This document shows, piece by piece, positions 16,515 through 26,099 of a stretch of DNA of 64,000 bases. The position numbers were made by a program, and so were the translations under genes. The stretch is from an uncultured Eggerthella sp. (GTDB taxonomy: Bacteria > Actinomycetota > Coriobacteriia > Coriobacteriales > Eggerthellaceae). The stretch is from the NCBI GenBank assembly GCA_900540345.1, contig UQFK01000004.1, positions 1 to 64,000 on the forward strand, given 5' to 3'. Below the pieces are notes generated by a model that was given only the letters and a program-made list of their open reading frames with translations, had not been told where the DNA came from and searched no databases. Within the stretch, counting starts at the first letter, position 1. Every line of letters starts with the position of its first letter.

Positions 16515-17492
16515 ATGAATGTCGACATGGCAAAAAGACTCGCAGACCGCAGACGTAATGCAGGGCTCACCCAAGAAGGCCTTGCAGAAAAGCTCGGGGT
16601 GTCACGTCAGGCTGTGTCTAAATGGGAGTGCTCGGAATCCTCTCCCGACACTGATAACCTGATCGCACTTGCAAAACTCTATGGTGTCTCACTTGACGAA
16701 CTGCTCTATGCAGAAGTCACTCCACAAAACACATCTCCCGCCGATGAAGCGAGCAAGTCTGCAACAAACGAAGAACAAATGCGCGGAAGTGCCAAACAGG
16801 CTGAGACAGAACACCTCAATACCGCACAACCAAAAGCCGATCGCTCTGAAAACGAGCAGGAGCAAAACGAGAACGAACAACCTGAAGCTGAAGAGCAAAA
16901 AGGGGCAGAAGGCGGCATTGGCTTTGATTCGAACGATGGCTCATTTCATCTTGGTCCCGATGGCATTCGCGCCCACGACGGTAAAGACCACGTGCATATC
17001 AACTGGCGCGATGGGGTTCACGTTGACTCGAAAAACGGCGATTCGGTTCATGTAGGATGGAACGGTATACGCATTAACTCACAGGACTACGATAGCTTAG
17101 ATGCAGCAAACGCCGCATTTCGATCAAAACACCCCGGCTCATCCTCAAGATCACCCTTTATGCGTGCCTGGCATCGATTTCCGTTTCCGCTTCTTGTGAT
17201 CCTCATCTACATTTTAGGAGGAGTATTCACTGCTCAATGGGGACTCGGTCTTTTCATCTTTGCTGCCATCCCGCTTTATTACATGGTGGGCAATCTGATC
17301 GCGAACAAACGGTTCGGCATGTTCTTAGCTGGCTTCTATCCGCTCGCCGTCATTTGTTGGTTTCTGTATATGGCCTTCGTCTTGAATGAGCCGCATCCTG
17401 CTTGGGTCATGTTTCTGACCATTCCGCTGTTCGAAGCTATCATCGGACCGTTCTCGCATTGGTACCACAAGCGAAAGCTCGATCGCCATTAA
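16515..17492 (+). CDS. XRE family HTH regulator with C-terminal membrane domain
   Basis: A 325-residue protein with an N-terminal Cro/C1-type HTH (RNAGLTQEGLAEKLGVSRQA, then SKWECSESSPDTDNLIALAKLYGVSLDELL, residues 13-58). An acidic Glu/Gln/Asn-rich linker (about 65-130) leads to a beta-rich segment repeating short DG-containing units (SNDGSFHLGPDGIRAHDGKD, INWRDGVHVDSKNGDSVHVG, about 135-190), then three to four membrane helices (about 225-320). It is likely a membrane-bound repressor responding to an envelope signal. AAAGGGA precedes the ATG. The DNA target is not apparent. Confidence 0.85.
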   Translation: MNVDMAKRLADRRRNAGLTQEGLAEKLGVSRQAVSKWECSESSPDTDNLIALAKLYGVSLDELLYAEVTPQNTSPADEASKSATNEEQMRGSAKQAETEHLNTAQPKADRSENEQEQNENEQPEAEEQKGAEGGIGFDSNDGSFHLGPDGIRAHDGKDHVHINWRDGVHVDSKNGDSVHVGWNGIRINSQDYDSLDAANAAFRSKHPGSSSRSPFMRAWHRFPFPLLVILIYILGGVFTAQWGLGLFIFAAIPLYYMVGNLIANKRFGMFLAGFYPLAVICWFLYMAFVLNEPHPAWVMFLTIPLFEAIIGPFSHWYHKRKLDRH

Positions 17493-17561
17493 TAGGACAG
17501 CACGAGCTCGCTGCCGCTGATAGAATGGAGTCAAACGAACATTCCAAACAAAGGAACCACC

Positions 17562-18947
17562 GTGAGCGAGATCATTTGTCCCCATTGCAAGACCCCTTTC
17601 ACTGTTGATGAAAGCGGCTATGCAGCGATTCTCAGCCAAGTACGCGACCAAGAATTGCAACGCGAAGTGAATGCGCGCGTTACCATGCTCGAAGACGCCC
17701 GCGAAAAAGAGGTCGCGCTAGCGGTATCTGAAGCAAAGACCGAGCTGGAAAAGCAGCTTGAAGCAACGCGAGCTCAACTAACTGCTGCACGAAGCGAAGC
17801 CGAAGCAGCAAAGCAGCTCGCTGTATCAGATGCGGTGGCGATCGAAGTCGAGCGTTTGCGTGCGGTAGAGAAAGAGCGTGACGCTCTCGCACAACAACTC
17901 GAATCACAACGTCAACAAGCTTCCATGGAAACGCAGCTTGCCATCTCGAAAGTAGAGGCAGCCGCAAAAGAAGCTCAAACTTCGATCGAGCGCGAACGCG
18001 ATGAGCTGCGCGCGCAGCTCGCACGCGATGCCGAAACGCTTACCCGCGTCGAAGCCGAACACAAGGCAGCTCTTGCCGAAAAGCTCGCTGCTAAAGATGA
18101 GCTCATCGCTGATCGCGATCGAGAGATCGAGCGTATCCGCGACATGAAGGCAAAGCTCTCCACTAAGATGCTGGGCGAAAGTCTGGAAGTTCACTGCGAA
18201 ACCGAATTCAACCGCTTACGCGCCACCGCGTTTCCTCGCGCATACTTCGAAAAGGACAATGAAGTAGTTGAAGGAACAAAGGGCGACTTCGTCTTCCGTG
18301 ATTTTGACGATGTCGGCAATGAAGTCGTCTCCATCATGTTCGAAATGAAAAACGAAGCGGACGATTCAGTGAGCCGCAAGAAAAATGAAGATCACTTCAA
18401 GAAGCTCGATTCCGATCGTAAGAAGAAGGGGTGTGAATACGCCGTACTCGTCTCCTTGCTTGAACCAGAAAGCGAACTCTACAACGCAGGTATCGTCGAT
18501 GTCTCTTGGAAATACGAAAAGATGTATGTCATTCGTCCGCAATTCTTCATCCCGCTCATCACCCTCTTGCGCAACGCTGCCCTTTCTTCGTTGGAATACC
18601 GCAAAGAATTGGCGCTGGTAAAGCAGCAAAACATCGATGTAACGAACTTCGAAGATCAGCTAGCGGATTTCAAAGATAAGTTCGGTCGCAATTATCGCAT
18701 CGCAAGCGAGAAATTCCAGAAAGCCATCGAAGAGATCGACAAATCCATCAGCCATCTGCAAAAGATCAAAGATAACTTGATCGGCAGCGAAAACCAATTG
18801 CGCCTAGCAAACGACAAAGCTGAAGACCTCACCATCAAGCGCCTCACCCGCAAGAATCCCACCATGAAAGCACTGTTCGACGAGGCGCGAGAAGAACAAG
18901 GCAACAACGCGGGCGTAAGCGAAGTCGAGTTTTTGAATGAAGAATAA
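17562..18947 (+). CDS. DUF2130 domain protein
   Basis: A 461-residue protein. The N-terminus carries a short CPHCKTPFTVDE zinc-ribbon-like start, then a long coiled coil (about residues 30-200), then the DUF2130 domain (about 205-370; MLGESLEVHCETEFNRLR, GDFVFRDF, ISIMFEMKNEAD, DRKKKGCEYAVLVSLLEPES). The ExK in FEMKNE and surrounding beta strands resemble a restriction-endonuclease-like fold, as I recall is proposed for this family, but no function is established. GTG start with AAAGGAACC upstream. Single gene. Confidence 0.9.
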   Translation: MSEIICPHCKTPFTVDESGYAAILSQVRDQELQREVNARVTMLEDAREKEVALAVSEAKTELEKQLEATRAQLTAARSEAEAAKQLAVSDAVAIEVERLRAVEKERDALAQQLESQRQQASMETQLAISKVEAAAKEAQTSIERERDELRAQLARDAETLTRVEAEHKAALAEKLAAKDELIADRDREIERIRDMKAKLSTKMLGESLEVHCETEFNRLRATAFPRAYFEKDNEVVEGTKGDFVFRDFDDVGNEVVSIMFEMKNEADDSVSRKKNEDHFKKLDSDRKKKGCEYAVLVSLLEPESELYNAGIVDVSWKYEKMYVIRPQFFIPLITLLRNAALSSLEYRKELALVKQQNIDVTNFEDQLADFKDKFGRNYRIASEKFQKAIEEIDKSISHLQKIKDNLIGSENQLRLANDKAEDLTIKRLTRKNPTMKALFDEAREEQGNNAGVSEVEFLNEE

Positions 18948-19013
18948 GACGATCCTCGAAACAGTGATGCTAAAATAGGGACAGTATTTCCCTTCCTGCG
19001 AACAGGAGGAACG

Positions 19014-19463
19014 ATGAATTCTCTTCCCCATTTGCCAAGCGTCAAGCTACCCACGTTATCGAAGAATCCAAAGCGCTCGCTCGACCTTGCTCATCTTGTA
19101 TTCGCAAGCCTGTGGCTCGGTGGTTTTATGATCATGTTCTGCCTCTCGATCATGATAATGAATGGATCGATCACTGAAGCCTTCGGGGCTGCCGCTATCG
19201 GTCTTATAAAAAGTGTCATCACGATCTGCATCCCTGCTCTTATGCTCACAGGTCTTATCTATAGCCTCTTCACAAAGTGGGGCTTCAAGAAGCACGGCTG
19301 GGTCGTTGCGAAATGGCTACTCTCTATCGCGGTCGTCGCTTGCACCGCACTCGCCCCTGCAAAACCTGCCTGTCTGGCAGGTGTTATAGCCGGAATGCTC
19401 ATCCTTTTCGCGATCTCAGTATTCAAACCACGCAAGAAGGCTAAAATAACAGCTGCACATTAG
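19014..19463 (+). CDS. Small four-helix integral membrane protein
   Basis: A 149-residue protein with four predicted helices (about residues 24-52, 60-88, 101-118, 122-142). The opening LAHLVFASLWLGGFMIMF and the loop FTKWGFKKHGWVVAKW resemble DUF2269/CopD-like membrane proteins, which keep a His in helix 1, but I cannot be sure of the family. AACAGGAGGAACG gives a strong ribosome binding site. It sits 45 bases upstream of the sulfatase gene and may share a transcript with it. Confidence 0.7.
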   Translation: MNSLPHLPSVKLPTLSKNPKRSLDLAHLVFASLWLGGFMIMFCLSIMIMNGSITEAFGAAAIGLIKSVITICIPALMLTGLIYSLFTKWGFKKHGWVVAKWLLSIAVVACTALAPAKPACLAGVIAGMLILFAISVFKPRKKAKITAAH

Positions 19464-19508
19464 AACTCCTTCATCTCGGATCCCCTTGGGGCCGCAGAAA
19501 GCGATACT

Positions 19509-22076
19509 GTGAACGACGCTCTAACCGTAACTGATCTAACCTGGATACCTATCGTAGGGATCATCTCGCTTGTTGTGCTCTTAGCACTCGGTCTTGTTGT
19601 TGTATGGCGCGCTGGATCACAAAACCTTTCAAGAAAGATCCTGCGTACCCTCTCCACTGTTGCATGGACAGCCCTGTTCGTCGCTATCGAAGCTGCCCTG
19701 GTCTCCTTTGCAAACAATGATGCCGTAACGGGCTCGGTGCCTCTCTTCGGTATAGCTGCGGCCACGAGTGCACTTGCAGGAATCGCTACGATCGCTGCAA
19801 AGACAAGGTCGTTTGCAAAAAGGCATCGAAGCATGCTCCGCAGCGCTTCGCCAAGCGATACCAGCCAGAACGCCAGTCGCTCTTTCAGAGCGACCCTTCT
19901 CGTGAAAAAGATCTTGCGTATCATCACAAGCTGGCTAATTCCGCTCTTTGCCATCGCACCCATAACACTCGTCTGTTTCGTCTGCTTAGAACTGCCTTCC
20001 AATCCACGCTTTCTCTCGATCGATGATGTGTATCTCACAAGTGAGCTGGCCATTCTTGCTGGTTTTGTTGCAGGATGCTGGCTCATACTCCAGCGCAAAC
20101 CAATCGGCTTCGTAGTACCTGTCATTGTTTCGTTCATATATGGCATGTGCGAATTCTTCGTAGAAGCGTTCAAGGCTGCTGCCATCATGCCAGGCGATCT
20201 ACGTAGTGCTACGACGGGCATGAATGTTGCTGGTGGCTACGATTACGAACTCACGAGCGGGATCCTCTTCTGTCTCGTGCTCGCTGCCATCGTCATCGCT
20301 GCTGTCATGTTCATGCGCGACCCCTTGTCTCGTTTCCTTGCAAAAAAAGATCTCTCCCATGCAACGCATGCGAACATCGAAGCACAAGACGATCTGCTCA
20401 CCAAAGAAGCGCAACGAAAAGAAAGCTTATTACACCTCGCAAAAAACGCGATCGCGGTTGTGCTCTCAATACTGCTCGGAGCTTATGCCTTATGGGTGCC
20501 CATCAATCAAGCCCTTTCGGTTGACTGGGAAGAAGAAGGCATCGTCTTCGACTATTGGCAAACGCAAAACAGTATCGATGAATTCGGCATCATCCCCTCT
20601 TTTATCGCCGCGCTCCAACTCGAACAGCTTGATCCGCCTTCCGGCTATACGACCGAAAAAGCCGAGGAGCTCCAATCAGGCATGGCTGGTCTCTACGACC
20701 AGTATGTTGAAAATACGCCGCAGCGCACTGCAGCAAAAGATCAGTTCGATCAAACCAAGCCAAACGTCATCCTTGTCATGAACGAATCTTTTGCCGACCT
20801 TTCAGTTTTGGGAGGTTTGGGAGTTGGATATCCTGGCCCCGAATACCTGCAAACCATGCATACGATCGCAAAGGGACAGACGAGCGTTTCGGTATATGGA
20901 GGCGGTACCTGCAATTCAGAATTTGAATCGCTGACCAACATTGCTCTTGGATACGTTGCTGGCGGCATCGATCCTTACGCGGTCTACGATCTATCAAACC
21001 TCGATACCATTCCCAAACAATTCAAAGCACTTGGTTACACCACCACCGCTATTCATCCTGAAGACCCCAATAATTGGGGTCGAAACCAGGTCTATCCTGC
21101 CATTGGCATCGACACCTTCATCTCACGCGACAGTTTTACGGATGCCGAAACGAGCCGTGATCATACCACCGACAAGGCGACTTATGAGATGGTGCTCGAG
21201 CAACTGAAAAGTTCTGATAGCCCCCAGTTCATCTTCGATCTGACCATGCAAGGCCACGGCGGGTATGAAACGGGGCTGATTCCTGAGCAAGACAATGTCG
21301 GCTACGATTTCACAGGGATCGTTGACGAGAATGCAGGCGCAGCAACAAATGAGTATCTCTCCTCGGTCAAGCTAAGCGATCAGGACCTTCAGTATCTCAT
21401 CACCGAACTTGAGCAGCTCGATGAGCCAGTTGTAGTCGCGTTCTTCGGCGATCATCATCCAGGGTTTTCATGGTGGTTCCAAGAACGCTTTGCCGATACC
21501 TCAACAGAGATATCGGCCCAAGAAGCCATGTATCAAACTGATTATTTCGTCTGGGCGAATTACGATATTGCTGGCAGCGACTGGACAGGTGGAAAGACTT
21601 CATCAACCTACACAGGATCAATGGCGCCCGCATCGCTAATGAGCTGGACTATGTCTTTCATAGGCGCGCCACTCACGAGTTATCAAAAGGCAGATTACGT
21701 GAGTCGTTGGTGGATTGAGTCAAGCAATCTCTTCGGCTATCTCGATGCCGCTTCAGAGGAATGGTTGCCCATAAATGAAGCGCAAGCAGTTGCCGAACAA
21801 GATGATATCTACGAACAAGGAATGGCGATCATTCGAGCTGCATCGGCGCTTGGCCATATACCCGAACCTGGTGAAGTGCTTGAGACAACCATCGCTCCAT
21901 CATCCAACGCCGATTCAAAAGACGAGGATGAAAGAACAAACGAGCAAACCTCTGCGGCTAGCGAAGAAGACGAATCGGTTGCTCCCGAAGAAGGCACGCC
22001 AGCCTATCAAGATGCCATCATCGACAATGTCATGCGCTGGCTTGCTTATCTGAACTTCGCTGAACGCCTTCGTTAA
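19509..22076 (+). CDS. LtaS-like membrane sulfatase / phosphoglycerol transferase
   Basis: An 855-residue protein with eight or so N-terminal helices (to about residue 340) and an extracytoplasmic alkaline-phosphatase-superfamily domain (about 415-720). Metal and catalytic motifs are VILVMNESFADLSVL, then GGTCNSEFESLTNIALGY where Thr is the expected nucleophile, DLTMQGHGGY, and FFGDHHPG. Homologues transfer glycerol-phosphate to make lipoteichoic acid or similar polymers. The C-terminal 60 residues are acidic and Ser-rich. GTG start at 19509 is weakly supported by upstream sequence. It ends 6 bases from the convergent MFS gene. Confidence 0.88.
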   Translation: MNDALTVTDLTWIPIVGIISLVVLLALGLVVVWRAGSQNLSRKILRTLSTVAWTALFVAIEAALVSFANNDAVTGSVPLFGIAAATSALAGIATIAAKTRSFAKRHRSMLRSASPSDTSQNASRSFRATLLVKKILRIITSWLIPLFAIAPITLVCFVCLELPSNPRFLSIDDVYLTSELAILAGFVAGCWLILQRKPIGFVVPVIVSFIYGMCEFFVEAFKAAAIMPGDLRSATTGMNVAGGYDYELTSGILFCLVLAAIVIAAVMFMRDPLSRFLAKKDLSHATHANIEAQDDLLTKEAQRKESLLHLAKNAIAVVLSILLGAYALWVPINQALSVDWEEEGIVFDYWQTQNSIDEFGIIPSFIAALQLEQLDPPSGYTTEKAEELQSGMAGLYDQYVENTPQRTAAKDQFDQTKPNVILVMNESFADLSVLGGLGVGYPGPEYLQTMHTIAKGQTSVSVYGGGTCNSEFESLTNIALGYVAGGIDPYAVYDLSNLDTIPKQFKALGYTTTAIHPEDPNNWGRNQVYPAIGIDTFISRDSFTDAETSRDHTTDKATYEMVLEQLKSSDSPQFIFDLTMQGHGGYETGLIPEQDNVGYDFTGIVDENAGAATNEYLSSVKLSDQDLQYLITELEQLDEPVVVAFFGDHHPGFSWWFQERFADTSTEISAQEAMYQTDYFVWANYDIAGSDWTGGKTSSTYTGSMAPASLMSWTMSFIGAPLTSYQKADYVSRWWIESSNLFGYLDAASEEWLPINEAQAVAEQDDIYEQGMAIIRAASALGHIPEPGEVLETTIAPSSNADSKDEDERTNEQTSAASEEDESVAPEEGTPAYQDAIIDNVMRWLAYLNFAERLR

Positions 22077-22082
22077 TCTGGC

Positions 22083-23516
22083 CTATTTCTTTGCACGGCG
22101 AACAGCCTTCACATAAATGAGGCTAATAAGAAACGATGCGATCAAAAGGCCGATCGCGATAAATGAAGTTAGATCGAATCCTGAGCCATATGCTGCAGCT
22201 TTTGTAGCGCCCTCTGCCATGAGATGATCTACTTGCCCTGACATTATGCCGACGAACAATGCAGAGCTGACCGATCCAGCGATCTGAACGAGTGTCGAAT
22301 GGATCGCCGAGCCATTCGACGATATCTTGCGCGGGAGAGCTTCGAGATCAACGCTTTTGATAGCAGGATAGACGATGCCGATTCCTCCATACGAGATCGC
22401 AACGCATACCAAGAAGAAGGGTAAGATCTCGAGATGCCCAGCAAGCGCCATGAAGCAATAACCTGCTACTACAACACCAAGGCCAACGGGTACAAGTGGG
22501 AAGATGCCACGCTTGCCTAGTATCTTGCCGCTCACGAAGCACAAACCAGCGTAGGTCAAGATCGGCACTACCAACATAAGACCTGCTTGATAGGGGGTAT
22601 AGCCTTGTGCTCCTTCCAAATAGAGCGGGGTAAGGAGGCTTAAATAGAGCGATGTCATATAGGCGAGCATGATGAGCACTTCACCAAACGTAAAGACCTT
22701 CACCTTGAATGCACTCAGGTCGAGCAAGGGATGTTCGATGCGGCTCTGACGCCAGATAAATAGACCAATAAAGGCGATGCCGCCTACCATAGCCGCGATG
22801 GAAGGAAGTGCATCATGGGTCACTTCGTTGAGGCCCGACATGAACAAACCAAGCGCTGCAAAACTAAGCAAAACGCTGAGTATATCGATCGGTCTATCTT
22901 CTCGACGATACAGGTCGTGCAGGAACAGAAGACCTGCAACGAGCAACACTGCTGCCATAACAACAAGAACAAAAAAGAGCGCACGCAGACCGAATGCATC
23001 GATCACATAACCAGAAACAGGTGGCGCAAAAGCTAGTCCAATACCAATGATTCCACTGTTCATCGAAAGCAGCATTCCCGCCTTTCCTTCTGGAGAGAGC
23101 GTGAGCAGCGCCTCATTCACCAGCGGAAAGAAAAGACCTGTAGTAACTGCCTGAATCAAACGTGCGACTACCAAACTCGGAAAATCCCATGCGACAAACC
23201 CGAGGATCGAGCCGATCAAAGCGCAAATAGCACCGAAGGTCATAACCTTGCGCATGCCAAAACGCTTCAACAACGAAGCGGCCATGGTGATGGTAACCGC
23301 TGCTACGATCGCGTAGCCAAGCACCACCCAATTTGCCTCAGAAAGGCGAACCGAGAAATCCGTTGCAACCTTATCGAGTGCGACGTTCATCATAGATTGC
23401 ATGAATGAAGCGAGTAGCGCGCTACCAAAGAGCACGACGATCATCGCCCAACGCTTACCACCCGATGGCAGTGTTGGTGCAACAGATCGAGCTTCAGTGT
23501 CGGTGCCCCTTTGCAC
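22083..23516 (-). CDS. MFS drug exporter, DHA2 (14-helix) type
   Basis: A 477-residue major facilitator protein with about 14 helices. The first loop has MNVALDKVATDFSVRLSEANWVVLGYAI, the D-x-T-like signature of the DHA2/EmrB group, and the motif ASLLKRFGMRKVM follows helix 2. These export organic cations or amphipathic drugs with protons; the substrate is unknown. GTG start with GAGGAG upstream. It is divergent from the HgdB-like gene, and no regulator is adjacent. Confidence 0.9.
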   Translation of the reverse strand: MQRGTDTEARSVAPTLPSGGKRWAMIVVLFGSALLASFMQSMMNVALDKVATDFSVRLSEANWVVLGYAIVAAVTITMAASLLKRFGMRKVMTFGAICALIGSILGFVAWDFPSLVVARLIQAVTTGLFFPLVNEALLTLSPEGKAGMLLSMNSGIIGIGLAFAPPVSGYVIDAFGLRALFFVLVVMAAVLLVAGLLFLHDLYRREDRPIDILSVLLSFAALGLFMSGLNEVTHDALPSIAAMVGGIAFIGLFIWRQSRIEHPLLDLSAFKVKVFTFGEVLIMLAYMTSLYLSLLTPLYLEGAQGYTPYQAGLMLVVPILTYAGLCFVSGKILGKRGIFPLVPVGLGVVVAGYCFMALAGHLEILPFFLVCVAISYGGIGIVYPAIKSVDLEALPRKISSNGSAIHSTLVQIAGSVSSALFVGIMSGQVDHLMAEGATKAAAYGSGFDLTSFIAIGLLIASFLISLIYVKAVRRAKK

Positions 23517-23824
23517 GATTTCTCCTCTACGTCCGATCGCTTCTTCTCTTCACCGTAGCACCCCTTGTATAGGACAACTGAAAGCATTTCATGCCTGTAA
23601 ACCAGATGTTGCTCATCTGAAAAAGGCATCTTCGTGCTCCGTTAGCTCAAATGTTCCTTGTTTTTGACGCTCGCTCAAAGTAGTTCGATCTCGCAAATGT
23701 GTACATTTGAATGTTTTTTCAACACCCAAGAAACGCCTGATGTCTCTTATTAGACTTTACGCTCTCAAATCTCTATCATAAGAAATATGAACACGTTCAC
23801 TTTTTCGAACGAAAGAGGCTTTCT
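23517..23824. promoter_or_regulatory. Divergent 308-base control region with palindrome
   Basis: This gap between the MFS and HgdB-like genes contains the perfect palindrome CAAATGT-GT-ACATTTG (23694-23709) and a small hairpin CAGATG-TTGCT-CATCTG near 23607-23623. The palindrome is an operator candidate for either gene. I see no gene or RNA. Confidence 0.35.
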
Positions 23825-25054
23825 ATGAGCGACCAGGACACCCAAGAAAAAACAAGCAAGGAACTGCTCAAAGCGTTCACTGCCCGCATCTATGAAGAGA
23901 TTCGTGAAGCGAAAGCTGATGGGCAGCCGATCGGCTGGTCGACCTCGAACTTCCCGAAAGAGATCTGCGAGACATTTGGGCTCAAGATCATGTATCCGGA
24001 AAATCATGCTGCAGCCGTTGCGGCAAAACGAGGAGCGATCGACTATTGTGAGAAAGCCGAAGCAATGGGCTACTCTGGTGATCTTTGCTCTTATGCGCGT
24101 ATCTCACTTGGGTTTCTGCACCGTGATGAAGAATTCGGTCATGGTCTCGATGTGCCTGCGCCTGACTTCCTTTGCGTAGCGAACAATATCTGCACTACCG
24201 TTATCAAGTGGTATGAAAATCTTGCGCGCGAACTCGATATTCCACTCATCCTTTTTGATGTGCCCTACAACACCGATGCCGATTTCACACCAAACAAGAC
24301 TAAATATATGCGCGCCCAGTTACAAGGCATCATCGAGCAATTCGAGGCCATTACGCAAACTAAATTCGATTATGCGAAATTCCATGAGGTCATCGCGCGT
24401 TCAAGCTACAACTCCTCGCTCTTTAAAAAAGCACTCGACCTGATCGGATCGACAAAGCCAGCACCTGCGAACGGATTTGATGGGTACAATTTCATGGCAC
24501 TCATGATCGTTGCACGTGCTCGGCCTGAAACAACAGTCATATTCGAAAAATTCATCGAAGAAATGAACGAGCGTATCGCCCGCGGTGAAACGACGTTCAA
24601 GGGCGAAGAGAAATATCGCATCCTCTATGATGGCATCACCTGCTGGCCGTATTTGAGCTATACCTCCCATTTCCTTTCCGACCATGGTGTCAACACGGTC
24701 GCAAGCGTCTATACCGACGAATACACTTCGCAGTGGACCGACCTTGATTCACTCGTGAATGCCTATGCCAGTACAAACAACGCCCAAGGTATCGAGATGG
24801 CACTCAAACGACGCAACCGCATGCTGGATGAATACCAATGCGACGGTATCTTGTGCAATGTTGCACGCAGCTGCAAACCCTGGATCGGCCTCATGTTCGA
24901 GATCGAACGCCAACTTGCAGACAAGCGCGATATTCCGTATTCGATGTTTGATGGCGATCAAGCAGACCCGCGTGTCTTCTCGAAAGCACAATACGAAACG
25001 CGCGTTCAAGGCCTTGTCGAGATCATGGAAGAGAACGCTAACACTCCTGCTTGA
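23825..25054 (+). CDS. 2-hydroxyacyl-CoA dehydratase family protein (HgdB/BcrC-like), orphan
   Basis: A 409-residue protein of the HgdB/BcrC family, whose members hold a [4Fe-4S] or double-cubane cluster and perform ATP-driven low-potential reductions (2-hydroxyacyl-CoA dehydration, benzoyl-CoA reduction). PIGWSTSNFPKEICETFGL near residue 37 is the family opening, and cysteines at CSYARISLG, NNICTTVIKWY and CNVARSCKPWIG are the likely cluster ligands. The usual second subunit and the activator ATPase (HgdC) are absent here, so it may be a stand-alone double-cubane protein or work with partners elsewhere. The reaction is unknown. Confidence 0.85.
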   Translation: MSDQDTQEKTSKELLKAFTARIYEEIREAKADGQPIGWSTSNFPKEICETFGLKIMYPENHAAAVAAKRGAIDYCEKAEAMGYSGDLCSYARISLGFLHRDEEFGHGLDVPAPDFLCVANNICTTVIKWYENLARELDIPLILFDVPYNTDADFTPNKTKYMRAQLQGIIEQFEAITQTKFDYAKFHEVIARSSYNSSLFKKALDLIGSTKPAPANGFDGYNFMALMIVARARPETTVIFEKFIEEMNERIARGETTFKGEEKYRILYDGITCWPYLSYTSHFLSDHGVNTVASVYTDEYTSQWTDLDSLVNAYASTNNAQGIEMALKRRNRMLDEYQCDGILCNVARSCKPWIGLMFEIERQLADKRDIPYSMFDGDQADPRVFSKAQYETRVQGLVEIMEENANTPA

Positions 25055-25206
25055 TCTGTCGATGCAAACAATATCCTTTCCTTGATCAACCTGTCATTCC
25101 TGTTCAAGAGCGAATAGACCAGGTCTTACCGTTCGTTGTTAAAAGTGACAGATTGTTAACCACAAAATGAACGTCTGTCAAAGTTTCCTTCGATCCTCCC
25201 TTTTTT

Positions 25207-25225
25207 GAAAATGAAAATCGTTATC
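25207..25225. promoter_or_regulatory. Fur-box-like sequence upstream of yagU
   Basis: The 19 bases at 25207-25225 (GAAAATGAAAATCGTTATC) match the classical Fur consensus GATAATGATAATCATTATC at 16 positions. It lies 110 bases upstream of the YagU start. The same 280-base gap also holds TGACAGA/TCTGTCA (25146-25152 and 25174-25180). Control by a Fur-family iron, zinc or peroxide sensor is an inference. Confidence 0.5.
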
Positions 25226-25334
25226 TTGTTTTCAGATCGAAAGTGGTCTTGAATTCGACCAAATACGCCAAACGAACTGGTCTAACACCACAAGACCGCG
25301 ATAAATAACAAGGCACAGAAAAGGAGGGATCCCT

Positions 25335-25889
25335 ATGACCACAACAAAACCTACAGCGCCTTTTTCTAAGATCTTCTGGAAATCACTTTGGTACGGCTTT
25401 ATTGCTGGCATGATCTCAGGCATGGTGAAGATCGGCTGGGAAAAGATCTTCCCGCCACGCACGCTTGCACGCGATGCCACCAATCCGCCCCAAGAGCTTC
25501 TTCAGCAGCTTGGAGTTCCGTATGATGTCACGCACTCATTCGTGCTCTTCTCGACAGATCAACCTGTTTATCTGGTTGCATTGCTCATTCATTTCGCATT
25601 CGCCATCTTCTTCGCATTTCTCTTCATCTTGCTGACGCAGTACAAGCCAAAGATCGCGATCTTCGAAGGCGCTGTATACGGCATCGTGATCTGGATCGCA
25701 TTCCATCTCATCATCATGCCGCTCATGGGAACTGTTCCGGCTCCATGGGACCAGCCTTTTGATGAGCACTTCTCCGAATTCTTCGGACACATAGTGTGGG
25801 CATGGGCGATCGCAGCCTCGGCATGGTACTTGATCGCGAAGCAGAAAGTAAAGACGCTGGTCAATCCTAAGATGCAAGGCGACGATTAG
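25335..25889 (+). CDS. yagU: YagU family inner-membrane protein
   Basis: A 184-residue DUF1440/YagU-type protein with about four helices. WYGFIAGMISGMVKIGWEKI near the start and FPPRTLARDATNPPQ are the family signature, followed by IHFAFAIFFAFLFIL and FEGAVYGIVIWIAFHLIIMPLMG and VWAWAIAASAWYLI. E. coli YagU contributes to acid resistance; its mechanism is unknown. A strong AAAGGAGG site precedes the ATG. Monocistronic, with a Fur-like box upstream. Confidence 0.85.
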   Translation: MTTTKPTAPFSKIFWKSLWYGFIAGMISGMVKIGWEKIFPPRTLARDATNPPQELLQQLGVPYDVTHSFVLFSTDQPVYLVALLIHFAFAIFFAFLFILLTQYKPKIAIFEGAVYGIVIWIAFHLIIMPLMGTVPAPWDQPFDEHFSEFFGHIVWAWAIAASAWYLIAKQKVKTLVNPKMQGDD

Positions 25890-26019
25890 AAACCTTTATG
25901 TACTCAAGAAAATAAGCTAACTCGGTCTTGAGCTACAACATAGCACGATCAAACGAAGGTCGGCATCCTGTAAAGGCGAGCACAAGCTCGCCTTTACTTT
26001 TCCTCCCATCAAAAGTTTC

Positions 26020-26080
26020 TTGACAATTTACCGATCCGTCTTATATTAATTCCTATAAGGTTACTAGGAATTAATATAAG
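26020..26080 (+). promoter_or_regulatory. nifS promoter overlapped by Rrf2-type operator
   Basis: TTGACA (26020-26025) and TATATT (26042-26047) are spaced by 16 bases. CTTATATTAATTCCTA (26040-26055) and TAGGAATTAATATAAG (26065-26080) are perfect 16-base arms around nine bases, covering the -10 and transcription start. The core ATTCCTA-N9-TAGGAAT recurs at cysK and at the rrf2 gene. This geometry implies repression by the Rrf2 protein encoded at 39769. Confidence 0.8.
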
Positions 26081-26099
26081 ACAAGAAGGTGATCGTCTT

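Noticed and set aside
19460..20221. 253-residue minus-strand frame opposite the sulfatase gene
   Set aside because: The plus strand encodes a protein with intact catalytic motifs; the antisense frame has no family features.
25146..25180. TGACAGA/TCTGTCA inverted repeat as a separate operator finding
   Set aside because: A 21-base loop and short arms give low support; mentioned only with the Fur-like box.
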